Positions 37,501 through 44,734 of a stretch of 64,000 bases of DNA are shown here, piece by piece (the stretch's first letter is position 1; each line of letters begins with the position of its first letter). Source of the stretch: DASVFB01 sp963766345 (GTDB lineage: Bacteria > Actinomycetota > Thermoleophilia > Gaiellales > Gaiellaceae); NCBI GenBank assembly GCA_963766345.1, contig CAVXZL010000010.1, positions 310,001-374,000 of the forward strand, read 5' to 3'. The notes beneath the pieces were generated by a model. That model saw only the letters and a program-made list of their open reading frames with translations. It made no database searches and was not told the origin of the DNA. The translations under genes were made by a program, and so were the position numbers.

Positions 37501-38147
37501 AGTCCATGCAGTAGGAGCCGGTCGCCGTCCCAGAGGACGCGCTGTCGAGACGCGACGATGAACCGCGACCCCGGCGCGGCCGTAACGAGTCGCTGGACTT
37601 CATCGCGATCGAGTTCGACGGAGTCGACGACGACGAGGGCGCGCTTCTCGGCGAGCTCGCGCGCGGCATGCTCGGGTGACACCACGAACGGCGGCTTGCA
37701 GACGTAGAACTCCTCGAAGAGCGCCTGCAGCAGATCGGCGAGCGGCCTGCCTTTCGCGAACAAGTACACGACGCCGTCGCGGTGCGCGAGTGCCTCGTCA
37801 CGCGCTAGCGCATTGGCGAGGAGGTAGGTCTTCCCGATCCCCGCCTCGCCGTGGACATTGAGGTCGCTCGGGCTGGCAAGAAGCTCCTCGACCTCTCTGG
37901 TTCGGTCGAGGTGGTCAGCGAACGGCTCCGGCCGTCGAACGACCGGCGAGCGCCGTGCCTTCGTCCGCGGACGGCGCCGGAAGGGCAGAAAGCCGAGGAG
38001 GGCTCCGGCCGGGTCGCCGACTCGCACGACAATGACGCGCGAGTTCGGTGCGGTCACGATCACGCTGTCGACGACATCGCCGCCGATCGCTACCGCGCCG
38101 TGGCCGGACGCGACCGTCGTCGCCGCCGCTGCGCGCGACCCCCGCAA
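34569..38147 (-). CDS. Membrane STAND (NB-ARC) ATPase with eight exterior cysteine-rich repeats
   Basis: A 1192-residue protein with an unusual layout. Residues 12-45 carry the VAIGG motif (SGHGAVAIGGDVVDSVIVTA). The NB-ARC ATPase follows: P-loop GEAGIGKTYLL near 100, ALVVVDSVELD near 170, GSRFIVASRQR and GNPLAIRQAA near 247. A winged-helix region and TPR-like helices run to about 500. One membrane helix lies at 509-534 (FLMILVGLAALVLAGGAGTA), then HHRHH. The rest is eight repeats of about 80 residues with four cysteines each and the pattern GIxC-x3-C...VTLTA-x-P-x-GW-x-F-x-GW-x-G-x-C, like divergent InlB B-repeats (PF18998). The start is TTG, four bases after the upstream stop. ATPase inside, repeats outside: a receptor-like design. 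The role is unknown; conflict or signalling is inferred. Confidence 0.85.
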   Translation of the reverse strand: MRGSRAAAATTVASGHGAVAIGGDVVDSVIVTAPNSRVIVVRVGDPAGALLGFLPFRRRPRTKARRSPVVRRPEPFADHLDRTREVEELLASPSDLNVHGEAGIGKTYLLANALARDEALAHRDGVVYLFAKGRPLADLLQALFEEFYVCKPPFVVSPEHAARELAEKRALVVVDSVELDRDEVQRLVTAAPGSRFIVASRQRVLWDGDRLLLHGLTAEFALALLERELGRLLRPGERAAAERLCALLSGNPLAIRQAAALIADGRSTFVDVVGRIEAAGPGAVAAQSVEHLTEDERRLVEAVTPFRGEAVRIEHIGKLAGIDAPQLLADLERRGVLVSHSPKYSLAPNLAEVLARNEPAAVERALAYFVDWAEKRRELPAEQHADGPALVALVETAAQVGQDRGAIRLAQEIDAGLATGRRIGSWGEVHELALEAARRSGDRSAEAWALHQRGTRKVALGETASGVEDLEAALRLRSDLGDDAGCAATEWNLRAVRRIGPAGTARVVRLPFLMILVGLAALVLAGGAGTAIWLTRHHRHHPLPTVPVALAVARAGTGDGSVTSDPAGIDCGGSCEKSFEAGATIVLRASPDSGSRFMAWKGACSGQGVCRLTMRSDSRVSATFAARAPRPQPLTVEVKGQGRVAGPAGLSCTRRCTKKFAPHTAVRLTASPGVGWRLAGWSIAKCHARECLLRVDDSVIVTATFAPLGRPMRLTVQTAGAGSGTVTSAPAKIECPPHCSGTFAGGGSITLVAHGSSGSSFSGWSGDCTGTAPCRVRMDAAHAVTATFARVAVTHKVTVDVVGEGSVRSAPSGLYCPTACSAHFAAGTRVTLTAIAASGSVFTGWDVSACAAEATCPLQVEHDRSVKATFAVRKQSLTVKVAGSGNVVSTPTGIECASICSASFSQDEAVTLTAAPLKGWRFAGWSGDCTGRVACSLTLDAGHSVIARFVHTFSVKVANLGGGSVVTAPSGIDCGRSCSFSFDANSTLTLTASPDATHAFGAWGDACKGQPNPCTLSITAPLFVSVTFVHRPASLTIKASGNGTVTSAPTGNPCNAPCFATFAYGTPVTLTANPATGWMFTGWGGDCKGTSKNCSLTLDVDRSVTAQFEQTFQLIVKNGGGGSVVSSPAGIACGAICGWPFANGTGVTLTAKPNTNHIFGTWSGACARQKNPCVLKITAATTVGVTFIAVPP

Positions 38148-38150
38148 GAC

Positions 38151-38561
38151 CTAACCGCCTTTGCTCTGGTCCCCGGTCTGGATCACGCTTCCGTGCGCGT
38201 TGCCGCCGATCGCGACCGACCGCTCGCCCGATGCGATCGTCACACGCACGCCGGCGCCCTGGTCCCACAGCTCGTTCACGTCGCGCGCGAGGTCAGGATC
38301 GGTCGTCAGCAGCTTCTCGAGCTGCACTTCGAGAACGGTGCGTGCACGTCGATCATCCGGAGTCGCCGCGACGTCATGCGCTGCCTCTACAGCGGCAGGC
38401 CTTTCCTCGACGGCGCCTTGCAGCCGCCCCCACAGCTGCTGCGCGTGCTCCCAAGCGGCTGCGCCGAGGCTTCTCGCCGACTCGTCTGCGAACTCCCGTC
38501 CTGCGCTAAGCAGGTAAGGAAGAAAAGGCGCTAGGAATGCTGTCAAAGACGCGGCGTCCAC
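38151..38561 (-). CDS. Small helical protein with C-terminal VAIGG motif, partner of the STAND ATPase
   Basis: A 136-residue soluble protein. Residues 5-100 are helical (LTAFLAPFLPYLLSAGREFA, AAWEHAQQLWGRLQ, TVLEVQLEKLLTTDPDLARD). The C-terminus has SGERSVAIGGNAHGSVIQTG, which matches the N-terminal motif of the STAND protein. The GTG at 38561 is chosen because AGGGGA lies seven bases upstream; 66 further codons in frame look non-coding. Its stop is three bases before the TTG of the STAND gene, so the two are translated together. Comparable small helical proteins with a glycine-rich tail occur beside STAND genes of conflict systems. The function is unknown. Confidence 0.75.
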   Translation of the reverse strand: MDAASLTAFLAPFLPYLLSAGREFADESARSLGAAAWEHAQQLWGRLQGAVEERPAAVEAAHDVAATPDDRRARTVLEVQLEKLLTTDPDLARDVNELWDQGAGVRVTIASGERSVAIGGNAHGSVIQTGDQSKGG

Positions 38562-39051
38562 GCGTGTTCCCCTATCGACCGAACTTGGATCGTCGCACCC
38601 GGAAGGTCTGAGTTCAAGCGCTCCGTGGGCGGCTTCCGATGCCGCAGCCTCCCCCTCAACGGGGCCCCGACTTGTTCCACGCGTCGCGGTGAGTTGACGC
38701 ACGAGGCACGTTGGCCGTCCGGCTGGATCGCGAAGCTGAACGGCGGTCCGACCGTGCACATCGTCAATTCCTGGCTACGGCTATCACCTCAACCGACTGC
38801 ACAGATTGCCGGTAAACCGCATAACCGTCGAAACCGGCGTCGGCTTTCGGATGGCGGTCCCGCCGAGTCGCGCCGTGGACGCGTTCGCCTACGCGGCGAC
38901 GCGCGCCGAGGCCGGCTGCGTCCGTTCGCGAGTCGTTTGCAGGTGACCGGCCAGCGGCGGACTTCTGTAGACGCTGGTGTCCCCGGCGCCGGCGATTCGC
39001 TCTCCACGGAGCCAGCCTCAGAGGGCGAATAGTCGCCGATGGGTTCGTTCG
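38562..39051. other. Intergenic stretch with no gene found
   Basis: This holds the promoter side of the VAIGG/STAND pair and the region downstream of hutH. An open frame at 38625-39032 (+) has no ribosome site and no recognisable features. The GC content is visibly lower around 38760-38830. No hairpin long enough to call a terminator was found. Confidence 0.5.
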
Positions 39052-40587
39052 TCAGTCCAGCGGGCCGACGGCGACCTCGACCGCGTCGAGCAGCCGACCG
39101 GATTCGATGCATGCCTCCGCGGCGGCGAGCTCGGGCGCGAGGTATCGGTCCGGGCCCGGCCCCGGAACACTGGTGCGCAGCGCGGCCACGGCGGCCTTCG
39201 TACCCGGGGCGGGCTCAATCGGTGCGCGGAGGTCGAGGGCGCGGCCGGCGCAGACGAGCTCGACGGCGACGATGCGGCGCAGATTGCGCGTCGCGACGCG
39301 AAGCTTGCGGGCCGCGCCCCAGGCCATCGAGACGTGGTCTTCCTGCATCGCGCTCGTCGGCAACGAGTCGACGCTTGCGGGGACCGCAAGCCGTCGGTTC
39401 TCCGCGACCATCGCAGCCTGCGTGTACTGGGAAAGCATCAGGCCCGAGTTCACCCCGGGTTCGTCGGCGAGGAACGGCGGCAGGCCGAAGGAGCGCGTCG
39501 AGTCGAGAATGCGATCGGTTCGCCGCTCACTCATCGAGCCGACATCCGCGACGGCGATCGCGAGGAGGTCGCACGCGTAGCCGAGCGGAGCACCGTGGAA
39601 GTTGCCGCACGACTCGACTCGTCCGTCGGGAAGAACCATGGGGTTGTCGATTGCCGCCGCGAGCTCGTGCTCGACGACGGTCGCGGCGTACGAGACGGCG
39701 TCGCGGGCCGCTCCGTGGACCTGGGGCGTGCAGCGCAGCGAGTAGGCGTCCTGGACGCGAGGGTCGTCCTCGCGGTGCGTCGCCATGATCGGCGAAGCCT
39801 CGAGCACCCGGCGCAAGTTGGCGCCGCTCGCCTGCTGTCCCGGCTGCGGCCTGAGCGCGAGCAGGTCGTCGGCGAACGCACGGTCGGTGCCGAGAAGCGC
39901 CTCGACCGACATCGCGGCGGCGACGTCGAGCGCGCGGAGGAGACCGCCTAGATCGTGGAGGGCGAGCACGAGCATGCCGAGGATCCCATCCGTTCCGTTG
40001 ACGAGCGCGAGGCCCTCCTTGACGCCCAGCAGCAACGGTGTGATGCTGCTGTCGGCGAGCGCTTCCGCGGCCGGCCGGCGCCGCCCCGCGCGGTCGTAGA
40101 CGTCGCCTTCGCCGATCAGTGCGAGCGCGCAATGCGCGAGTGGTGCGAGGTCGCCGCTGGCGCCGAGCGAGCCGTGCTCGGGCACGACCGGGACGAGGTC
40201 GGCGTTCAGGAGCGCGATGATCGTCTCGGCGACGACGGGACGCGCTCCCGACCATCCGAGCGCCAGCGTTCGCGCGCGCAGGAAGAGCATCGCGCGCACG
40301 ACCTCACGCTCGACCGGGTCGCCCATGCCGGCGGCGTGGGAACGTACGAGCGCACGTTGCATCTCCTCCCGGCGGTCGGCGGGAATGATCGTCGTCGCGA
40401 GAGCGCCGAAGCCGGTCGAAACGCCGTACGCCGGACGCGGCGACCGCGCGAGGCGCTCGACGATCGATGCGCTCGCCGCCATCGCCGCGCATGCATCTTC
40501 AGTGAGCGTCACCCGTGCCCGCTCGCGCGCGACGACGACGACGTCGCTCCGCGACGGAGGCGTGCTGTCGAGTGCGACGGTCGTCAC
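39052..40587 (-). CDS. hutH: Histidine ammonia-lyase
   Basis: A 511-residue enzyme that removes ammonia from L-histidine to give urocanate. The MIO cofactor forms from Ala-Ser-Gly 143-145 in GSLGASGDLAPLAH. Other family motifs are YGVSTGFG near residue 54, NGTDGILGMLV and MQEDHVSM, as well as QDAYSLRCTPQVHGA. The GTG at 40587 overlaps the hutF stop in GTGA, which fixes the start; a longer frame upstream lies inside hutF. It is the last gene of the operon although it catalyses the first step. The length is normal. Confidence 0.95.
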   Translation of the reverse strand: MTTVALDSTPPSRSDVVVVARERARVTLTEDACAAMAASASIVERLARSPRPAYGVSTGFGALATTIIPADRREEMQRALVRSHAAGMGDPVEREVVRAMLFLRARTLALGWSGARPVVAETIIALLNADLVPVVPEHGSLGASGDLAPLAHCALALIGEGDVYDRAGRRRPAAEALADSSITPLLLGVKEGLALVNGTDGILGMLVLALHDLGGLLRALDVAAAMSVEALLGTDRAFADDLLALRPQPGQQASGANLRRVLEASPIMATHREDDPRVQDAYSLRCTPQVHGAARDAVSYAATVVEHELAAAIDNPMVLPDGRVESCGNFHGAPLGYACDLLAIAVADVGSMSERRTDRILDSTRSFGLPPFLADEPGVNSGLMLSQYTQAAMVAENRRLAVPASVDSLPTSAMQEDHVSMAWGAARKLRVATRNLRRIVAVELVCAGRALDLRAPIEPAPGTKAAVAALRTSVPGPGPDRYLAPELAAAEACIESGRLLDAVEVAVGPLD

Positions 40588-41603
40588 GAAGCTCCGGCGT
40601 CGACGATCACGTCCGCGCCACAGCCGAAGACGAGCGCGGCCTTGGCCTCGTCCGCCGGAATGCCGTAGAGCGAGCGGTGCTGGAGGTCCACTGAAACCGA
40701 CGGCCACTCGTCGAGGCCGAGCGCGCGTGCGCCGGCGGTCGAGCCGATCTCGAGCAGCTGCTCGGTCGGGATGACGTTCCGGCGGAGCAGGCGACGGCGC
40801 GCGACGCCTTCGATCTCACGGAGCTCCTCGAGCGGGTCGATGCGCACGTTCGAATCCGACCCGATGCAGAGCTCGATCCCGCGCTCGACCATCCGCTCCA
40901 CGGGAGCGAAGCCGTCGCCGAGGTTCGCCTCCGTTGTCGGGCAGAGACAGACGCGCGTGCGGGTCTCGGCGAGGAGGTCGAGCTCGCGGTCGCTCGCGTG
41001 GGTTGCGTGGACGACCGTCGTGTGCGACCCGAGGCAGCCGGTGTCGGCGAGCACCTCGATCGGCCGGCGCCCGTGCTCGGCCAGGCATTCCTCGATCTCA
41101 CGAGGCTGCTCGTCCGCGTGCACGTGGAGAACGAGTTGCTCGCGCTTTGCCGTCTCGCCGACCGCCTCGAGCCAGTCGATCGGGCAGGCGCGCACCGAAT
41201 GGGGCGCGAGGCCGACGCGGGCTCCGCCCTCGCGAAGCTGCGCAACCCACTCGAGGTATGCCTCGACGGAATCCTGTCTGAAACGCGCGGCACCGCCCCG
41301 GCCGTAGGCGGCGGCCAGCAACACGAGCTCGATCCCCACCGCCCTCGCAGCCTCGATCGCGGCAGGCGCCTCCGCCTGCCCGAGGTAGTGAAACTCGCCG
41401 ACGGCCGTGTACCCGGCTGCGCGCATCTCGCGGTACGTGCGCTCGTAGGTCGCCGCGACCTGCGCCGGGGTCGCTGCTTCCGCCTCCGCGATCATCGCCT
41501 GCCGCCAGGCCCAGAAGTCGTCGCCCTCGACGCGACCCCGCAGCGCGCGCTGGAAGGTGTGGCTGTGCGCGTTCACGAAGCCGCGAAGCGTGACCTCGCT
41601 CAT
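40584..41603 (-). CDS. hutF: Formimidoylglutamate deiminase
   Basis: A 339-residue amidohydrolase that converts N-formimino-L-glutamate to N-formyl-L-glutamate and ammonia. It is somewhat shorter than usual at the N-terminus: it starts nearly at the metal motif NAHSHTFQRALRG. Other metal and catalytic motifs are LHVHADEQPREIEEC, VVHATH and SDSN. The ATG at 41603 overlaps the hutI stop in ATGA. The missing first strands of the usual composite domain mean the enzyme is trimmed, or that the start lies within hutI, which is less likely. HutF implies the five-step variant of the pathway. Confidence 0.92.
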   Translation of the reverse strand: MSEVTLRGFVNAHSHTFQRALRGRVEGDDFWAWRQAMIAEAEAATPAQVAATYERTYREMRAAGYTAVGEFHYLGQAEAPAAIEAARAVGIELVLLAAAYGRGGAARFRQDSVEAYLEWVAQLREGGARVGLAPHSVRACPIDWLEAVGETAKREQLVLHVHADEQPREIEECLAEHGRRPIEVLADTGCLGSHTTVVHATHASDRELDLLAETRTRVCLCPTTEANLGDGFAPVERMVERGIELCIGSDSNVRIDPLEELREIEGVARRRLLRRNVIPTEQLLEIGSTAGARALGLDEWPSVSVDLQHRSLYGIPADEAKAALVFGCGADVIVDAGAS

Positions 41604-42817
41604 GTCGTGAACACGGGCTCTCCGCGCTCGATCACGGTGTGCACGATGGGGCCGGCGAGGTGATAGGCGAGGTGCCGCCAGTCGTCCGCGTCGAGCAGGA
41701 CGACGTCGGCGTCGTAGCCCGGGGCGAGCCGCCCGACGCGATCCGCACGCTCGAGCACCGACGCGGCGTTCACCGTGCAGGCCGAAAGCGCTTCGGCCGG
41801 CGCGAGCCGGAGCTGTGTCGCCGCGAGCGAGCAGACAACGGGGAGGCTCTCGCAGAACGCGCTGCCCGGGTTGAAGTCGGTGGCGAGCGCGACCGCCGCG
41901 CCCGCGTCGACGAGCGCACGCGCGGGAGGCATCGGCCGATCGAGGAAGAGCGCGCTCGCAGGGAGGCAGACGGCGGCGACGTCGCTCGCCGCGAGCGCGC
42001 CGATCCCCTCGGCGCTCGTCACCTCCAGGTGGTCGACTGACCTCGCGCGGAGCTCGATCGCCAATGGGATCGCGCCGGCCTCTGTGAACTGGTCGCCGTG
42101 CAAGCGCAGCGCGAGCCCGGCGTCGCGGCACGCCTCGAGGTAGCGCCGCGCCTGCGCCGCCTCGAAGGCGCCGCGCTCGAGGAAGACGTCCGCCGCAGCG
42201 GCGAGCGGCGCCGCGTCCGGCAGCACCTCCGACAGCAGGAAATCGAGGTATGCGTCGGCGTCGGGATGCTCGGGAGGCAGCGCGTGGGCGCCGAGCCACG
42301 TCGGGACTCCGCCCGCGGCCGCGACCGCTCGAAGCTGAGCGAGTTCCGTCTCCCGGTCGAGCCCGTAACCGGACTTCGCCTCGAACGTCGTCGTCCCGTG
42401 CGCGCGCATCCAGCCCCGGTGCTGCAGCGTCGCTTCGACGAGCTCCTCCTCGGTCGCCGCGCGCGTTGCGCGGACGGTGGCGAGGATGCCGCCACCCGCC
42501 TGGTGGAGCTCGAGATAGTCGGCGCCCGCGGCGCGCAGCGAGAACTCGTCGACGCGATCGCCGGCGAAGCACGCGTGCGTGTGGCAGTCGACCAGGCCGG
42601 GCACGGCGCAGAGACCGCGCGCGTCGAGCTCGTCGACATCCCCATCCAGCACCGGCAGATCCTGCATACGGCCGACGTCCTCGATGACGCCGTCCCGGCA
42701 CAGGATGTACGCGCCCTCGACGACGTCGACCTCGCCAAGGGCCGAGCCGCGAAGAGGCGCGTCGTTTCCGGCGGGTGTCGCGAGCTGGCGGAGGTCGCGG
42801 ACGAGCAGCCGCGTCAC
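41600..42817 (-). CDS. hutI: Imidazolonepropionase
   Basis: A 405-residue amidohydrolase that opens 4-imidazolone-5-propanoate to N-formimino-L-glutamate. The metal site is VDCHTHACFAGDR. The family motifs SGYGLD, RLHGDQFT, VDHLEVTS and ATDFNPGS follow in order. The GTG at 42817 overlaps the hutU stop in GTGA, so the genes are coupled. A longer frame upstream is a shadow of hutU. It is the third enzyme of histidine catabolism. Confidence 0.95.
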   Translation of the reverse strand: MTRLLVRDLRQLATPAGNDAPLRGSALGEVDVVEGAYILCRDGVIEDVGRMQDLPVLDGDVDELDARGLCAVPGLVDCHTHACFAGDRVDEFSLRAAGADYLELHQAGGGILATVRATRAATEEELVEATLQHRGWMRAHGTTTFEAKSGYGLDRETELAQLRAVAAAGGVPTWLGAHALPPEHPDADAYLDFLLSEVLPDAAPLAAAADVFLERGAFEAAQARRYLEACRDAGLALRLHGDQFTEAGAIPLAIELRARSVDHLEVTSAEGIGALAASDVAAVCLPASALFLDRPMPPARALVDAGAAVALATDFNPGSAFCESLPVVCSLAATQLRLAPAEALSACTVNAASVLERADRVGRLAPGYDADVVLLDADDWRHLAYHLAGPIVHTVIERGEPVFTT

Positions 42818-44517
42818 GTTGACGCGCTCGGGAGATCGAGCTCCGTCGCGCGCGCGACCTCGAGCGCCTCGTCGTACCCTGCGTCGGCGTGACGCATCAC
42901 ACCGGTGCCGGGATCCGCGTTGAGCACCCGCTCGAGCCTCGCAGCCGCTGCGTCGGTTCCATCGGCGACGACGACCATCCCCGCGTGGATGGAGTTGCCG
43001 ATCCCGACGCCTCCGCCGTGATGAACGCTGACCCAGGTCGCGCCGGCGGCCGTGTTGACGAGCGCGTTGAGGATCGGCCAATCCGCGATCGCGTCCGAAC
43101 CGTCGGCCATCGCCTCGGTCTCGCGGTAGGGCGAGGCGACCGAGCCGGCGTCGAGATGGTCGCGCCCGATCACGACCGGCGCCGTGACCCGCCTCGAGCG
43201 GACGAGCTCGTTGATCGCGAGCCCGGCCTCAGCCCGCGCGCCGAGCCCGAGCCAGCAGATCCGCGCCGGCAGGCCCTGGAACGCGACGGCGCCCGGCGCG
43301 AGCGAGAGCCACCGCTGCAGCAGGTCGTCCTCCGGAAAGAGGCGTTTCAGCTCCTCGTCGATCGTCTCGATGTCCGTCGGCTCGCCCGAGAGGGCGACCC
43401 AGCGGAAGGGGCCGATGCCGCGGCAGAAGAGCGGCCGCAGGTACGCGGCGACGAAGCCCGGGTACTCGAAGGCCCGTTTGTAGCCGGCCCGCAAGGCCTC
43501 GCCGCGCAGGTTGTTGCCGTAGTCGAACACGTGCGCACCGAGCTCCCGCAGCGCGACGAGCGCCTCGACGTGGGCGGCGATCGAGGCGGAGGCGAGCTCG
43601 AGATACCTCTCCGGGTCGTCGCGCCGCAAGCCCGCCGCGTCGTCAAAGGCGACACCGGCCGGGACGTAGCCGTTCAGCGGATCGTGCGCCGCCGTCTGGT
43701 CGGTGACCAGATCGAAGCGAGCGCCCCGCCGCGTCAGCTCGGGGATGACTTCGGCCGCGTTCCCGAGTAGCGCGAGCGACAGCGGACGGCGTTCGGCGGC
43801 GGCCCCGCGAATGCGCTCCAGCGCGTCGTCCAGCGACTCGGTCCAGTCGTCGAGGTAGCGGCTCTCGAGCCGGCGGCGGATGCGCGAGGGATCGACCTCG
43901 ACGCAGAGGATCGCGGCGCCCGCCATCGTCGCCGCCAGCGGCTGGGCGCCTCCCATCCCGCCGAGCCCCGCCGTCAGGATTGTTCGTCCCGAGAGGTCCG
44001 ACGTCCCGAAATGCCGCTCGCCTGCCGCCGCGAATGTCTGATACGTCCCCTGAAGAATTCCCTGGGTCCCGATGTAGATCCACGATCCCGCCGTCATCTG
44101 GCCGAACATCGTCAGCCCGAGCGCCTCGAGCCGACGGAACTCGTCCCACGTCGCCCACTTCGGGACGAGCAAGGAGTTCGCGATCAGGACGCGAGGCGCG
44201 TCCTCGTGCGTACGAAAGACGCCGACGGGCTTGCCGCTCTGGACGAGCAGCGTCTCGTCGTCGTCCAGGCGAAGCAAAACCCGCACGATCTCGCTCAGGG
44301 CTTCCGGCGAGCGGGCGGCACGGCCGCTGCCGCCGTAGACGACGAGTTGCTCCGGATGCTCCGCGACGTCCGGGTCGAGATTGTTGAGGAGCATCCGCAG
44401 CGGCGCTTCCGTCTGCCAGGAGCGCGCATTCAACTCAGGGCCACGCGGCGCACGGATGTTCGCGAGGTCGCCGCAAAGGATCTCGACGCGGGTGTCGGCG
44501 TCAGTGAGCTCCTTCAT
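42814..44517 (-). CDS. hutU: Urocanate hydratase
   Basis: A 567-residue enzyme that hydrates urocanate to imidazolonepropionate using tightly bound NAD. Family motifs are YGGSGRAARSPEA near residue 62, TAGSWIYIGTQGILQGTYQT, the dinucleotide motif TAGLGGMGGAQPLA and the C-terminal WVSVHHGGGVGIGNSIHAG. It is the first gene of the hutUIFH operon and starts 217 bases from the divergent LuxR-type regulator. That regulator is a candidate controller of the operon. The length is typical. Confidence 0.96.
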   Translation of the reverse strand: MKELTDADTRVEILCGDLANIRAPRGPELNARSWQTEAPLRMLLNNLDPDVAEHPEQLVVYGGSGRAARSPEALSEIVRVLLRLDDDETLLVQSGKPVGVFRTHEDAPRVLIANSLLVPKWATWDEFRRLEALGLTMFGQMTAGSWIYIGTQGILQGTYQTFAAAGERHFGTSDLSGRTILTAGLGGMGGAQPLAATMAGAAILCVEVDPSRIRRRLESRYLDDWTESLDDALERIRGAAAERRPLSLALLGNAAEVIPELTRRGARFDLVTDQTAAHDPLNGYVPAGVAFDDAAGLRRDDPERYLELASASIAAHVEALVALRELGAHVFDYGNNLRGEALRAGYKRAFEYPGFVAAYLRPLFCRGIGPFRWVALSGEPTDIETIDEELKRLFPEDDLLQRWLSLAPGAVAFQGLPARICWLGLGARAEAGLAINELVRSRRVTAPVVIGRDHLDAGSVASPYRETEAMADGSDAIADWPILNALVNTAAGATWVSVHHGGGVGIGNSIHAGMVVVADGTDAAAARLERVLNADPGTGVMRHADAGYDEALEVARATELDLPSAST

Positions 44518-44734
44518 TCCCCGGCCGACAATACGCCATTACCACTCCGACGGCCCGTCGTCAGATCGGGGCGGCCGTTCGGTTGATGGTCTCTCCTGAT
44601 GCTGCCCCCGCTCGAACGGTTCTTCGCGGTGCGCCTCGGTTTCGAGCGCGCGAGCTGGACATCGCGGACGCTGGATGCGAGGCCTTGCCCGGGTTGCCTT
44701 CGTGCTCTGCGCGGGTCACGATGGTGCGAGGACG

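Noticed and set aside
38625..39032. Open frame of 135 codons on the plus strand between the VAIGG gene and hutH
   Set aside because: No ribosome site, no recognisable motif, and very biased composition.
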